A stretch of DNA of 46,074 nt, taken from positions 1 to 46,074 of the forward strand of contig CAAGIR010000233.1 of assembly GCA_900769975.1 (NCBI GenBank), in the 5' to 3' direction. Source of the DNA: Spirochaetia bacterium (GTDB lineage Bacteria > Spirochaetota > Spirochaetia > Treponematales > Treponemataceae). Each line of letters starts with the position of its first letter. The stretch's first letter is position 1. Of this stretch, positions 25,252 to 33,528 are shown piece by piece. The notes beneath the pieces are model-generated. The model ran no database searches, was not told where the DNA came from, and worked only from the letters and a program-made list of their open reading frames with translations. The position numbers were made by a program, and so were the translations under genes.

Positions 25252-26073
25252 TTATTGATTGTTTTGTGCGTAAGGCCTTTTTTGATATTTAAAAGTGTAT
25301 CTTGCGATAAAAAATCTTCCTGCAAATCTGCTTAAAAATGCAGTAAAACGCCACTTTTTTCTATATAATGCGGTTTTCTTTCCCTTAAATGCCCGGCTTA
25401 AACCTTGCGAAACTACTTTTTTGGGATTAATTCCGCCTTTAACTTCTTTTCTTGCACCATTTGATGCAACATTTGCAAATTCAGTGCTTACAGAACCTGG
25501 ACAAATTGCACAAACTTTAATGCCTTTATCTTTTAATTCAGCTGCCAGAGCAATAGAAAAACTCAACACAAACGCTTTTGAAGCAGCATATACAGCAAAA
25601 TTTCCCAGCGGCATAAACGCAGCCAAAGATGAAGTGTTAATTATAACAGAACCTTTTTGCAAATAAGGCAGGCAAACACCGCAAATGCCAGTAACAGTCG
25701 TACAGTTTAATTCCACCATTTTCATTTCTCTTTCAACTGGAGTTTCATCAAAAGGACCGTAAGTTCCAAAACCTGCATTATTCACCAGAAGTCCTAACGA
25801 AAAAGTTTGATTTTGACTTTCTGCGTTTGCTTTTTCATCATTTAAAATAGAGTTGAAAGCATTAACGCCTGTTTCCCCAGTTAAATCTATAGCAAAAATT
25901 CTTGTTTTTTGATTTTCATTAATCAGATGAATATTTTTTTCTGTTTCTTCCAGTTTATCTTTGCGTCTTGCAACGAGCCAGAGTTCATCATAATGATATT
26001 TTTCTGCAATCTGAACAGCAAATTCCGCCCCAAGCCCAGAACTTGCACCTGTAATAACCGCAATTTGTTTCAT
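25252..26073 (-). CDS. Short-chain dehydrogenase/reductase
   Basis: A 273-residue NAD(P)-dependent oxidoreductase of the SDR family; substrate unknown. The dinucleotide loop TGASSGLG is at residues 8-15, NNAGFGTYG near 96, the catalytic serine in NTSSLAAF near 146, and the YAASK tyrosine/lysine pair near 160. The C-terminal tail is basic. The start is the ATG at 26073: the frame extends 16 codons further but crosses a complete promoter whose -10 ends seven bases before this ATG. There is no Shine-Dalgarno. pncB lies 41 bases downstream. Confidence 0.87.
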   Translation of the reverse strand: MKQIAVITGASSGLGAEFAVQIAEKYHYDELWLVARRKDKLEETEKNIHLINENQKTRIFAIDLTGETGVNAFNSILNDEKANAESQNQTFSLGLLVNNAGFGTYGPFDETPVEREMKMVELNCTTVTGICGVCLPYLQKGSVIINTSSLAAFMPLGNFAVYAASKAFVLSFSIALAAELKDKGIKVCAICPGSVSTEFANVASNGARKEVKGGINPKKVVSQGLSRAFKGKKTALYRKKWRFTAFLSRFAGRFFIARYTFKYQKRPYAQNNQ

Positions 26074-26080
26074 AAAAATC

Positions 26081-26109
26081 ATTATATAATAAATTAATGT
26101 TTCTTTCAA
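26081..26109 (-). promoter_or_regulatory. SDR promoter, leaderless
   Basis: On the minus strand: TTGAAA (26109-26104), 17-base spacer, TATAAT (26086-26081), then seven bases to the ATG at 26073. The expected transcription start is the A of the ATG or one base away. Confidence 0.75.
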
Positions 26110-26182
26110 ATTTTGTAGCAAAACCTTTTTTCAGACAAAAAAAATCTGCTGTCCCATGGTGGTAAAAAAACAAAAAATCTGC

Positions 26183-26211
26183 TTAACAATGATTTTTTTT
26201 GGCATTATAAT
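26183..26211 (+). promoter_or_regulatory. GH3 lipoprotein promoter, leaderless
   Basis: TTAACA (26183-26188), 17-base spacer, TATAAT (26206-26211), six bases, then the ATG at 26218. A GGAAG at 26212-26216 is too close to the ATG to act as a ribosome site and would not be in the transcript. Confidence 0.75.
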
Positions 26212-26217
26212 GGAAGA

Positions 26218-27426
26218 ATGAAAATAAAAAAGTTAGAAAAAATTAAAATTTGTTCTTTCACCTTAACAGTAATGTTGCTTTTTTTGTCTTGTACCGACAA
26301 GCAGACAAAACTCGAAATAAAAAAACATCAGCAGTTTTCACAATTTAATTCTTATGTAATTCAAAATCAAAAAGAAAATGACGAAAATCTGGAAAAATAT
26401 TTTCAAAATCTTACATTAGAACAAAAAATTTCACAGATGTTTATAGAAAACCTTGAAGGCTGCACCAAATTCCGTTCATACGAAACAGTCGGAAAAATGA
26501 ATTCGACGAATGATGATACACCGCTTGTCGCAGGAGGCTATCTCTTTTTTTCATATAATATTGCAGAAACAAGGGAAAAGCAAAAACAATTTATTCAGAC
26601 CATTTATGATTATTGCGATGAAAATAATTTGATTTACCCATATCTAGCAGTTGATCAAGAAGGCGGGTATGTAAACAGACTCAAGCAGTTAAATGATAAA
26701 TTGCCGTCAAACAAAGAAGTTTCGCAAAATTGTACAATCACGCAGGCATACTCTTTATATTCAAATCAGGCTGTTCAGATGAAAGATTTAGGATTTCACA
26801 TGAATCTAGCCCCCGTTATAGAAGTAGAAACAGCCGATAATGCAGATTTTCTTGACGGCCGCAGTTATGGTACGTTACAAAATGTTATTGATTACGGACG
26901 GACATGTGTAAATGCCTACGAAAACAATAACCTTGCAACAGTCATAAAGCATTTTCCTGGAAACACAAATACAGATCCACATACAGGTTTGCCAGAAATT
27001 ACACTTGCAAAAGAAGAACTGGAACAATCAATATTATCTTTTAAAGAAATCCTTAAATATAATCCCACCGCAATCCTTATGTCGCATGCCAGAACTTCTG
27101 CTGTAGACGGTAATGTTCCATCCTGCCTTTCCAAAGTGTGGGTTACAGATATTTTAAGAAATGAATATAATTATGAAGGCATAATTTTTTCTGATGACAT
27201 TTTTATGGGGGCTCTTGCCGATAATGGATATCCGCCGCAAAAAGCAGTTATTCTTGCCATTCAGTCAGGCGTAGATTGTATCATGATTTCAGAAAAGCGT
27301 TTTGCCAGTTCTGCAAAAATTGTCTATGAAAAAGCCATAAATGATGATGATTTTTTACAGCGCATAGACAAAGCCTCGTTTAGAATAATAAAATACAAAT
27401 ATAAAAACGGATTACTCAAAATATGA
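26218..27426 (+). CDS. GH3 beta-N-acetylhexosaminidase-like lipoprotein
   Basis: A 402-residue exported GH3 enzyme of the NagZ type, which removes N-acetylglucosamine from glycans such as peptidoglycan fragments. It has a lipobox ending in FLSC (cysteine near residue 25), so it is membrane-anchored rather than cytosolic like E. coli NagZ. Family residues: VDQEGG near 147, KHFPGN followed by the catalytic-loop histidine in DPHTGLP near 247-262, and the nucleophile aspartate in FSDDIFMGAL near 325. Its stop overlaps the next ATG (ATGA). The promoter points to a leaderless message. Confidence 0.87.
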   Translation: MKIKKLEKIKICSFTLTVMLLFLSCTDKQTKLEIKKHQQFSQFNSYVIQNQKENDENLEKYFQNLTLEQKISQMFIENLEGCTKFRSYETVGKMNSTNDDTPLVAGGYLFFSYNIAETREKQKQFIQTIYDYCDENNLIYPYLAVDQEGGYVNRLKQLNDKLPSNKEVSQNCTITQAYSLYSNQAVQMKDLGFHMNLAPVIEVETADNADFLDGRSYGTLQNVIDYGRTCVNAYENNNLATVIKHFPGNTNTDPHTGLPEITLAKEELEQSILSFKEILKYNPTAILMSHARTSAVDGNVPSCLSKVWVTDILRNEYNYEGIIFSDDIFMGALADNGYPPQKAVILAIQSGVDCIMISEKRFASSAKIVYEKAINDDDFLQRIDKASFRIIKYKYKNGLLKI

Positions 27427-28268
27427 AACAAAAAAAAGAAAAACTTTGCGGCAAAAGCGGATTTGAACAGTTTTATACACAAATATACGGTTCCAGATGG
27501 GAAAAATTAAAAGAATCCTTTTATAACGAAAACCAAAGCGTTGAATATAAAATTCCTGGAGCAGAAAAGTCATATTTTCTTGACAGTGCTTCTGTTCTGG
27601 CCGCATTAAGTCTACCTTTAAATGATTCTCTTCAGATTCTTGATTTATGTGCAGCGCCGGGTGGAAAAACTCTTGTACTGGCCTCACGAATGTCACCAAA
27701 TGCTGTTTTGTTTTCAAATGAACGTTCAGCACAAAGAAAATTGAGGTTACAAAATGTAGTACAGACATGCCTGCCGCCAGAAATATCAGAAAGAATAAAA
27801 GTTTCGTGCAGTGACGGTGCCACCTGGTGTACACGTCAGTCAGAATGTTTTGACAGAATCCTTTTAGATGCTCCATGCTCATCAGAACGTCATGTATTTT
27901 TAGACCCAAAATATCTGAATGAATGGTCGCCTTCCAGAATAAAAACAGTAACGATGCAGCAATGGTCACTTTTATCTTCAGCCTACAGACTTTTAAAAGC
28001 AGGCGGAATTATGGTTTATTCAACGTGTGCACTTTGTCCTGCAGAAAATGATGAAATGATTGAAAAACTTTATAATAAATTCAATAAAGCTGGAGATGCC
28101 TTTACTTTGTTGGAACCGCAGATAAATCCAGATGAAATTTCAGATTTCTGTAACATTCAGATTCCTTCATTTGAAAAAACAAAATATGGATTTCAAATAT
28201 TACCAGATGTCCAAAAAGGAGCAGGACCAATTTATTTTACTGTAATACAAAAATTGAAAAATATCTAA
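27423..28268 (+). CDS. NOL1/NOP2/Sun m5C RNA methyltransferase, short form
   Basis: A 281-residue SAM-dependent enzyme methylating a cytosine of rRNA or tRNA. The SAM site LDLCAAPGGKT is near residue 75, motif IV DAPCSSERH with its release cysteine near 151, and motif VI STCAL with the nucleophile cysteine near 200. It lacks both the NusB-like N-terminal domain of RsmB and the C-terminal PUA-like extension of RsmF, so it is a minimal core. The start overlaps the GH3 stop by four bases. Confidence 0.87.
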   Translation: MKQKKEKLCGKSGFEQFYTQIYGSRWEKLKESFYNENQSVEYKIPGAEKSYFLDSASVLAALSLPLNDSLQILDLCAAPGGKTLVLASRMSPNAVLFSNERSAQRKLRLQNVVQTCLPPEISERIKVSCSDGATWCTRQSECFDRILLDAPCSSERHVFLDPKYLNEWSPSRIKTVTMQQWSLLSSAYRLLKAGGIMVYSTCALCPAENDEMIEKLYNKFNKAGDAFTLLEPQINPDEISDFCNIQIPSFEKTKYGFQILPDVQKGAGPIYFTVIQKLKNI

Positions 28269-28315
28269 AAAATCGAAAATTATTGAAAAATTATAAATTT
28301 ATAGTAAATTTGCGG

Positions 28316-28343
28316 TTAACTACTTGATTTTTTTTAATATTAT
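28316..28343 (+). promoter_or_regulatory. Possible HD-GYP promoter
   Basis: TTAACT (28316-28321), 16-base spacer, TATTAT (28338-28343), eleven bases before the ATG at 28355. A second TATAAT overlaps the ATG itself but lacks a well-spaced -35. Confidence 0.35.
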
Positions 28344-28354
28344 TTTAAAATATA

Positions 28355-29599
28355 ATGGATATGGAAAAAGTAGACGATAAACTGCAAAAAATTATTGAAA
28401 TTGAAAGACAGCTCGGTGAGATTCAGGATGTGGACGTTCTTTTGGAGCGAATCCTTACAGAAACAAGAAAAATAGTAAATGCAGATGCTGGTTCAATTTA
28501 TGTTACAGATTGTCAAAAACTTAAAATAAAATATGGACAAAACGATACTCATTTAAAAGAACTTGCCCCTGGTGAAAAACTTCCTTATACTTGTTTTTCT
28601 TTCCCAATTAATGAAAAATCTATCTGCGGATATGTTGCATCTACAGGAAAGCCTTTGAACATAAAAGATGTTTATGAAATTTCTCCAGAAGCACCTTACA
28701 AATTTAATAAAAATACAGATTTAACAACAGATTATCGTACAAAATCTATGTATACACTTCCATTAAAAATGGCAAATGGAAATCTTTTGGGCGTTTTGCA
28801 GATTATAAATGCTAAAGCACTTGACGGTACTGTTATAGCGTTCACAGAAGAAGCAGAACTTTTGATTACACATTTTGCATCCAGTGCAGTTCAGGCTTTG
28901 CAGCATGCATATCTAACTTCAAATATGGTAAAGCGAATGCTCAAAATGGCAGAATTTCGCGATCCAAAAGAAACATATCCTCATGTTGAACGTGTTTCGT
29001 CTTTCTCTCTGGAAATTTACGACCGCTGGGCTTTTAATCACAATGTTCCAGAAGAAGAGCAGTACAGATACAGGGATAATTTAAAAATTGCCGCAAAATT
29101 TCACGATGTAGGAAAAGTAGGCATTTCAGATGTAATTTTAAAGAAAAGTTTTCCACGCTTTACAGAAGAAGAAAGGAATATCATGAAAGGCCATACATGT
29201 ATTGGTGCGCAGCTTTTTGAACCTCCTGAATCTTTTTTGGATGAAATGTCGCAGGAAATTTCTTTGCATCATCATGACCGCTGGGACGGTGGCGAATTAG
29301 GATATCCTGGAAATATCGATATAAATACATTTTCCATTCGTGACGGAGTCATGCCAAATACAAAACCTCTCAAAGGAAAAGAAATCCCTTTAAGTGCAAG
29401 AATTGTCGCTGTTGCAGATGTTTTTGATGCGTTAAGTCATAAACGATGTTACAAAGAATCTTGGACAGTAGATGATTCGTTTGACGAAATCCAGAATAAT
29501 GCTGGTTCGCAATTCGACCCTGAAGTAGTATTGGCATTTATGCAGGTAAAAGACAGAATCTGTTCTATTCAGATGGCATATCCAGACGAAGAAGAATAA
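28355..29599 (+). CDS. GAF-HD-GYP cyclic-di-GMP phosphodiesterase
   Basis: A 414-residue cytosolic enzyme predicted to hydrolyse c-di-GMP. An N-terminal GAF sensor (about 20-185) precedes the HD-GYP domain: the metal-binding pair H250/D251 in FHDVGKVG, the KGHTCIGAQLF histidine, LHHHDRWDGGELGYPG with the GYP triplet, and VADVFDAL. The start may be the ATG at 28355 or a second in-frame ATG at 28361. There is no ribosome site. Together with the GGDEF fusion at 9353 the window holds both making and breaking enzymes for c-di-GMP, though they are not neighbours. It ends one base from the convergent DUF188 gene. Confidence 0.9.
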   Translation: MDMEKVDDKLQKIIEIERQLGEIQDVDVLLERILTETRKIVNADAGSIYVTDCQKLKIKYGQNDTHLKELAPGEKLPYTCFSFPINEKSICGYVASTGKPLNIKDVYEISPEAPYKFNKNTDLTTDYRTKSMYTLPLKMANGNLLGVLQIINAKALDGTVIAFTEEAELLITHFASSAVQALQHAYLTSNMVKRMLKMAEFRDPKETYPHVERVSSFSLEIYDRWAFNHNVPEEEQYRYRDNLKIAAKFHDVGKVGISDVILKKSFPRFTEEERNIMKGHTCIGAQLFEPPESFLDEMSQEISLHHHDRWDGGELGYPGNIDINTFSIRDGVMPNTKPLKGKEIPLSARIVAVADVFDALSHKRCYKESWTVDDSFDEIQNNAGSQFDPEVVLAFMQVKDRICSIQMAYPDEEE

Positions 29600-29600
29600 T

Positions 29601-30074
29601 TCATTTTATTTTTGCAGATTTAATCAGTCTATTGATTTCTCTGTCAAAACAATTGGCAAAACTGGCAAATTTTTTTTTGTCGTAACCTTCGTTGTAATGT
29701 TTTACTAAGCCAATCTCTGACAGTTGCAAATCAAAATCCCTGTCGCTTAATAATTTTTTTATATTTTCACTGTTAAAAGATGTTCCTCTGTCATTTATGG
29801 TGCAAATCCCTTTTTGTATAAGTCTGTCTGCAAAAACAATGTCCCTTGTAATGACCATATCAAAAGGCTGAACATTTTGAAAAATAAAATTATCTGCCGC
29901 GTCTTTTTCCTGTCCGCAGATTTTCATCGTAAATGGTAGATTTATGTTACAGGGAATGTTCTTGTTTGCCGCAAATACAACCTGCACGTTCAGTTTATTT
30001 CCCATTTTAACAGCATGATTTCTTACAGGGGCAGGGCAGGAATCGGCATCTATCCAGATAGTTAATAATGACAA
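29601..30074 (-). CDS. DUF188 (YaiI/YqxD) family protein
   Basis: 157 residues of the conserved UPF0178 family, a PIN-like fold of unknown role. Seen: IWIDADSCPAPVRN at the N-terminus, VITRDIVFADRLIQKG near 95, and NDRGTSFN near 115. The start is a TTG at 30074 immediately after the zapA stop, so translation is probably coupled. It is last in the minus-strand operon led by infC. Confidence 0.85.
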   Translation of the reverse strand: MSLLTIWIDADSCPAPVRNHAVKMGNKLNVQVVFAANKNIPCNINLPFTMKICGQEKDAADNFIFQNVQPFDMVITRDIVFADRLIQKGICTINDRGTSFNSENIKKLLSDRDFDLQLSEIGLVKHYNEGYDKKKFASFANCFDREINRLIKSAKIK

Positions 30075-30395
30075 TTATAATACCTTATCGATTTTATTTA
30101 TCATTTCAAGCGTTCGTTTTTGAATTTCTTCAAAAGTATCATCATTTTCGTTTACGCTTTCAATAATTTCACCGTTTTCTAAAGCAATTTTATTTTGTTT
30201 TTCTTTGTAAAGTTCATCACATATCATAATTCCAGATAAAATTGCCACTTGCAGGGGAGTTTTTATAGATTCAATTTGCTTAACATCTTCAGTTATTCTT
30301 TTATAATAACCAAGTAATTTATCGAGATATTCATCATCTTCGTTTGCCTGGATTGTAAAATTAGTTCCAAGCATATCAATTTTTAGTCTACCCAT
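30075..30395 (-). CDS. zapA: Cell-division protein ZapA
   Basis: A 106-residue FtsZ-ring stabiliser. The N-terminal beta segment LKIDMLGTNFTIQANED is followed by EYLDKLLGYYKRITEDVKQ and a long C-terminal helix, the usual ZapA plan. It lies eight bases after a coiled-coil gene and abuts DUF188. Its place downstream of rplT recalls the zapA positions seen in other spirochetes, as I remember them. Confidence 0.85.
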   Translation of the reverse strand: MGRLKIDMLGTNFTIQANEDDEYLDKLLGYYKRITEDVKQIESIKTPLQVAILSGIMICDELYKEKQNKIALENGEIIESVNENDDTFEEIQKRTLEMINKIDKVL

Positions 30396-30403
30396 TTATC
30401 TGA

Positions 30404-31033
30404 TTAAAAAATATCAAAGTCTAAATCGTCACCAGAAGAATCTTCTTCTATAAATTCATCATCGAATTCTTCATGAATTTCTTCAGCGTCATCAATTGCA
30501 TTTTCATCAATCACATTCTCATCTAACGTGTTGTCACTGATTTTTGATTCTTGAGCAAAAAGATTGTTGTTAAAACCTTCGCTTGCAACAAATTCCTGAT
30601 TTTCGATAGTATTCATATCATTAAAATTTAGGGAATTTTGTATGCTGCTATTTGAATTATCTTGATTTTTATGATTTTCTTGTGAAGGGGTTGTTACTTG
30701 AGTCTGGACAGCAACATTTTGATTATTTTGATTGTTTTGTTCCAGAATTGGTTTTTGATTATTAAGGGCGGCTTGACTGTTAACTTTTGAAACAGTTTTT
30801 AAAACAGTGTTTTCAATAAAGTTTAACCGATCAAGCGCTTTTTTAATTCCATCCTCGATCTGGTTCTGGTCAGTTTCAAAAGTAGAAAGTTGCTCCGATT
30901 TAGCCGAAAGCGCATTTGTGAGCTCTGCACATTTATTGCGAAGAGCATCGTTTTCTGACTGCAGCTGTTTTATTTTTTCAACAGCACTTTCAACTTTTTG
31001 TTCTAAAAGCAAAACCTGATCGAGTGAAATCAT
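30404..31033 (-). CDS. Coiled-coil acidic protein beside zapA
   Basis: 209 residues, family not firmly recognised. Residues 1-80 form a clear heptad coiled coil (LDQVLLLEQKVESAVEKIKQ and onward), resembling ZapB-type division proteins. The middle is a glutamine/asparagine-rich low-complexity linker (about 90-140), and the tail is strongly acidic, ending DDLDFDIF. An acidic tail ending in DxF-like residues could bind FtsZ or another partner, but that is a guess. It lies eight bases before zapA. Confidence 0.75.
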   Translation of the reverse strand: MISLDQVLLLEQKVESAVEKIKQLQSENDALRNKCAELTNALSAKSEQLSTFETDQNQIEDGIKKALDRLNFIENTVLKTVSKVNSQAALNNQKPILEQNNQNNQNVAVQTQVTTPSQENHKNQDNSNSSIQNSLNFNDMNTIENQEFVASEGFNNNLFAQESKISDNTLDENVIDENAIDDAEEIHEEFDDEFIEEDSSGDDLDFDIF

Positions 31034-31045
31034 CTTTTACAGTCC

Positions 31046-31408
31046 TTATTTTGCTGCAACAGCTTTTTTTGCAGCTTCAACAACTGCTTTGAATGCAGCA
31101 GGATCTTCAATAGCCATATTAGAAAGAGCCTTGCGGTTCAATTTAATACCTGCTTTGTTAACTCCATTAATGAACTGTGAATATGTCATTCCTTCTTCAC
31201 GAACAGCAGCATTAATACGTGCAATCCACAAAGAGCGGAATTCATGTTTTCTATCGCGGCGGTCAACATAAGCATGACCAAGGGCTTTAGTTACAGCATC
31301 TTTTGCTGGTTTATAATTTGATTTTCTGTCGCCTCTGAAACCTTTAGCAAGTTTCAAAATCTTTACACGACGATTTTTTCTTTTTGTTCCGTCTATTGCT
31401 CTTGACAT
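31046..31408 (-). CDS. rplT: 50S ribosomal protein L20
   Basis: A 120-residue rRNA-binding protein needed early in 50S assembly. Seen: a basic N-terminus with KLAKGFRGDRK near 18, ALGHAYVDRRDRKHEFRSLWIARINAA near 44-70, and SQFINGVNKAGIKLNRKALSNMA near 78. GAGGTG precedes the ATG. It is third in the infC-rpmI-rplT operon; in other bacteria L20 represses this operon, and whether it does here is not visible. Confidence 0.97.
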   Translation of the reverse strand: MSRAIDGTKRKNRRVKILKLAKGFRGDRKSNYKPAKDAVTKALGHAYVDRRDRKHEFRSLWIARINAAVREEGMTYSQFINGVNKAGIKLNRKALSNMAIEDPAAFKAVVEAAKKAVAAK

Positions 31409-31420
31409 TTATTCACCTCA

Positions 31421-31621
31421 TTAACCGTATGGAAGCATCTGCTTTCTGATTTTTTTTGCATCTGCTTCTGCTACATAACCTGTAGCTCGAAGATTTCTCT
31501 TTCTTTTTGGAGAACGTTTTGTCAAAATATGACGAAGGTTCTGCTTCTTGTGTTTAACTTTGCCACTGCCAGTTAACGAATAACGTTTTGCAGCAGACTT
31601 TTTTGTTTTCATTTTAGGCAT
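31421..31621 (-). CDS. rpmI: 50S ribosomal protein L35
   Basis: 66 residues, very basic. The signature KMKTKKSAAKRYSLTGSGKVKHKK opens the protein, followed by HILTKRSPKRKRNL. AGAGGT lies upstream of the ATG. It sits between infC and rplT in the conserved order. Confidence 0.97.
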   Translation of the reverse strand: MPKMKTKKSAAKRYSLTGSGKVKHKKQNLRHILTKRSPKRKRNLRATGYVAEADAKKIRKQMLPYG

Positions 31622-31633
31622 TTTCTTGACCTC

Positions 31634-32170
31634 TTATTTTGCGGCTTTCGCTGAGATTGTCATTGACATGTTTCTGCCGTCCATTGCAGCAGGCTTTTCA
31701 ATGTTGTACGCCGAGGTAAGCCGCTTTAGCACCTCATTCAGAACTTCGTAGCCGAGTTCGGTGTGAGCAAGTTCACGACCGCGGAAACGGATAGTTACTT
31801 TTACTTTGTCACCTTCGTCTAGAAATTCCTGTATATGTTTGGCTTTAGTATCCAAATCTCCAGAGCCAATTTTTGGCTGCATACGGATTTCCTTCAACTT
31901 TAATACTTTCTGATTCTTTTTGGCGTCTCGGAGCTTTTTTTCCTGTTCGAATCGGTATTTGCCATAATCAAGTATTTTGCAAACTGGTGGAGTAGCATTA
32001 GGTGAAACTTCAACAAGATCCAGACCTTTATCTTTTGCCATTCTGAGAGCTTCAGGTGTAGGGACAATTCCCAGTTGATTACCCTCATCATCAATAAGAC
32101 GAACTTCTCTGACACGAATCATATCATTTATTCGTTGTCCCTTGTTATTGTTATTATTCACGTATGCCAA
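31634..32170 (-). CDS. infC: Translation initiation factor IF-3
   Basis: Binds the 30S subunit and checks the initiator tRNA and start codon. The conserved core begins RINDMIRVREVRLIDDEGNQLG and includes DLVEVSP, PPVCKILDYGKYRFEQEKK, KEIRMQPKIGSGDL and DKVKVTIRFRGRE. No ATG fits: the frame opens at 32215, but the only Shine-Dalgarno (AGGAGGA, 32180-32174) points to a TTG at 32170 (three bases after that site) or a GTG at 32161 (12 bases). I give the TTG, making 178 residues. A non-ATG start on infC recalls autoregulation in E. coli, but TTG and GTG are not the rare AUU type. Confidence 0.93.
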   Translation of the reverse strand: MAYVNNNNNKGQRINDMIRVREVRLIDDEGNQLGIVPTPEALRMAKDKGLDLVEVSPNATPPVCKILDYGKYRFEQEKKLRDAKKNQKVLKLKEIRMQPKIGSGDLDTKAKHIQEFLDEGDKVKVTIRFRGRELAHTELGYEVLNEVLKRLTSAYNIEKPAAMDGRNMSMTISAKAAK

Positions 32171-32240
32171 AAATCCTCCTAGTGTTTGTAAAAACAAGTG
32201 TGTTTTTAGACACATTTAAACATATAGCGTGTATCTTTGT

Positions 32241-32269
32241 ATTATAGTAGTTTATTTTTTTTATGTCTA
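32241..32269 (-). promoter_or_regulatory. infC operon promoter
   Basis: On the minus strand: TAGACA (32269-32264), a 17-base spacer and TATAAT (32246-32241). The leader of about 65 bases can form a hairpin around 32193-32215 (AATGTGT-type arm with ACACACTT) before the AGGAGGA site; this is where L20-type control would act. Confidence 0.7.
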
Positions 32270-32348
32270 GTATAACACATTAATTTTAAGTAAAATTTAA
32301 TTACAAAAAATGTATAAAAAGTCACACTTTGATGTATTTTACAGGCAT

Positions 32349-32377
32349 TTGATTTAAACTTTTTTTTAAATTATAAA
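32349..32377 (+). promoter_or_regulatory. Methyltransferase promoter, leaderless
   Basis: TTGATT (32349-32354), 17-base spacer, TATAAA (32372-32377), then six bases to the ATG at 32384. No Shine-Dalgarno. Confidence 0.7.
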
Positions 32378-32383
32378 TTATGT

Positions 32384-33376
32384 ATGGCAGAATTTGTTTC
32401 AACTTTTACGACAGGTTTTAAAAAAGTGGTGGAAAAAAATCTTCCAGAAATTGTATCTGGATGTAAAATCTTGAATATTTATGATGGTATTGTCCACTAT
32501 AAATTCAATGGCAATTCTCATGATTTAGAAAAAGTTGTCTATTTTAACAATACTTTTTTTGTAATAAAATCGTGGAATAATTTTTGTGGTAATTTTTCTA
32601 CAATGGTAAACGATTTTTGTAGCGAAAATAAATATTTACTGATAAGTAAAGGAAGCTTTAGAACTCGTTTTGTAAGAGAAAATCAATTTGAAAAGGTTGA
32701 TAAAAAACTTGTCATAAAGGTGGAAGAAAATGTGTTAAAACGCTCAAAATTAAAAATAGACAGAGTTTCTCCATCTACTGAAATATGGTTTGATATAAGA
32801 AGAGAAGGTTTTGCTTTTTGCGGTCAGTTAATATCAAAACGGGAATTTACGGAAAAAAATCTGAATAAAGGTGAATTGAGACCTGAATTGGCATATCTGA
32901 TGTGTTGTTTTGCAGAATTAAAAGAAAATGATGTGATAGCAGAACCTTTTTGCGGATATGGTTCCATTCCAATTCAACTTGTGAAAAAATTCCGTTTTTT
33001 ACATTTATTTGTTAGCGACATTGATGAAGAAAAAATTACTGTATTAAAAGAAAAAAAACAGTTTAAACAAAATGATTTTGTTTCTGTTGAAGTTCAAGAT
33101 GCTTTTTCTTTAAAACAAATAAAAGATAATTCTGTTGATGTGATAATTTCTGATCCGCCTTGGGGATATTTTGAAGATGTTGGGGACATTTCTTTATTTT
33201 ATGATAAAATGTTTTGTTCTTTTAAGCGTATTTTAAAAAATGATGGAAAAATGATAATTTTATCGGCCAGAAAAGATGAATTGGAATATGCTGCAGAAAA
33301 GAATAATTATAAAATTATTGAAAAGGTAGATACTTTGGTTAACGGTAAAAAAGCTTGTGTTTATATGATTATTTGA
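32384..33376 (+). CDS. THUMP-like RNA guanine-N2 methyltransferase
   Basis: A 330-residue class I SAM methyltransferase. The N-terminal 150 residues look like the THUMP-associated RNA-binding part (TFTTGFKKVVEKNLPE). The catalytic half has AEPFCGYGSIPIQL near 186 and the N-methylase motif SDPPWGY near 257. The arrangement recalls archaeal/eukaryotic Trm14/THUMPD enzymes that make m2G in tRNA more than the large bacterial RlmL. The target base is not known. It is divergent from infC, alone on its strand, and has a leaderless-type promoter. The GC-rich island at 33390 follows. Confidence 0.8.
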   Translation: MAEFVSTFTTGFKKVVEKNLPEIVSGCKILNIYDGIVHYKFNGNSHDLEKVVYFNNTFFVIKSWNNFCGNFSTMVNDFCSENKYLLISKGSFRTRFVRENQFEKVDKKLVIKVEENVLKRSKLKIDRVSPSTEIWFDIRREGFAFCGQLISKREFTEKNLNKGELRPELAYLMCCFAELKENDVIAEPFCGYGSIPIQLVKKFRFLHLFVSDIDEEKITVLKEKKQFKQNDFVSVEVQDAFSLKQIKDNSVDVIISDPPWGYFEDVGDISLFYDKMFCSFKRILKNDGKMIILSARKDELEYAAEKNNYKIIEKVDTLVNGKKACVYMII

Positions 33377-33389
33377 TAAATTTCGCCAG

Positions 33390-33512
33390 TGGGGTGTGGA
33401 ATGTGCAGGGTTTAAGGTGGAACAGCGTACCGAGGCTTGAACAGGCGCGTAAGCGAGCCCGTTAGGGCCGAGCCGAATAGGCGAGCTGTGAAAGGCGACT
33501 GGGACAAGTGAT
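33390..33512. repeat. GC-rich island sharing a 17-mer with 6059-6151
   Basis: GC-rich block between convergent methyltransferase and Dus genes. It carries AGCCCGTTAGGGCCGAG at 33456-33472, identical to 6090-6106, and GTGAAAGGCG downstream like the GTGAAAGCG of the other copy. It also contains AAGGTGGAAC, a word found in the OFA leader. Confidence 0.7.
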
Positions 33513-33528
33513 GTTTGCTGAAATTCTA

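Noticed and set aside
28351..28356. TATAAT overlapping the HD-GYP start codon as the working -10
   Set aside because: The best -35 is 21 bases away and the start of transcription would fall after the first ATG; the upstream TATTAT is a better candidate.
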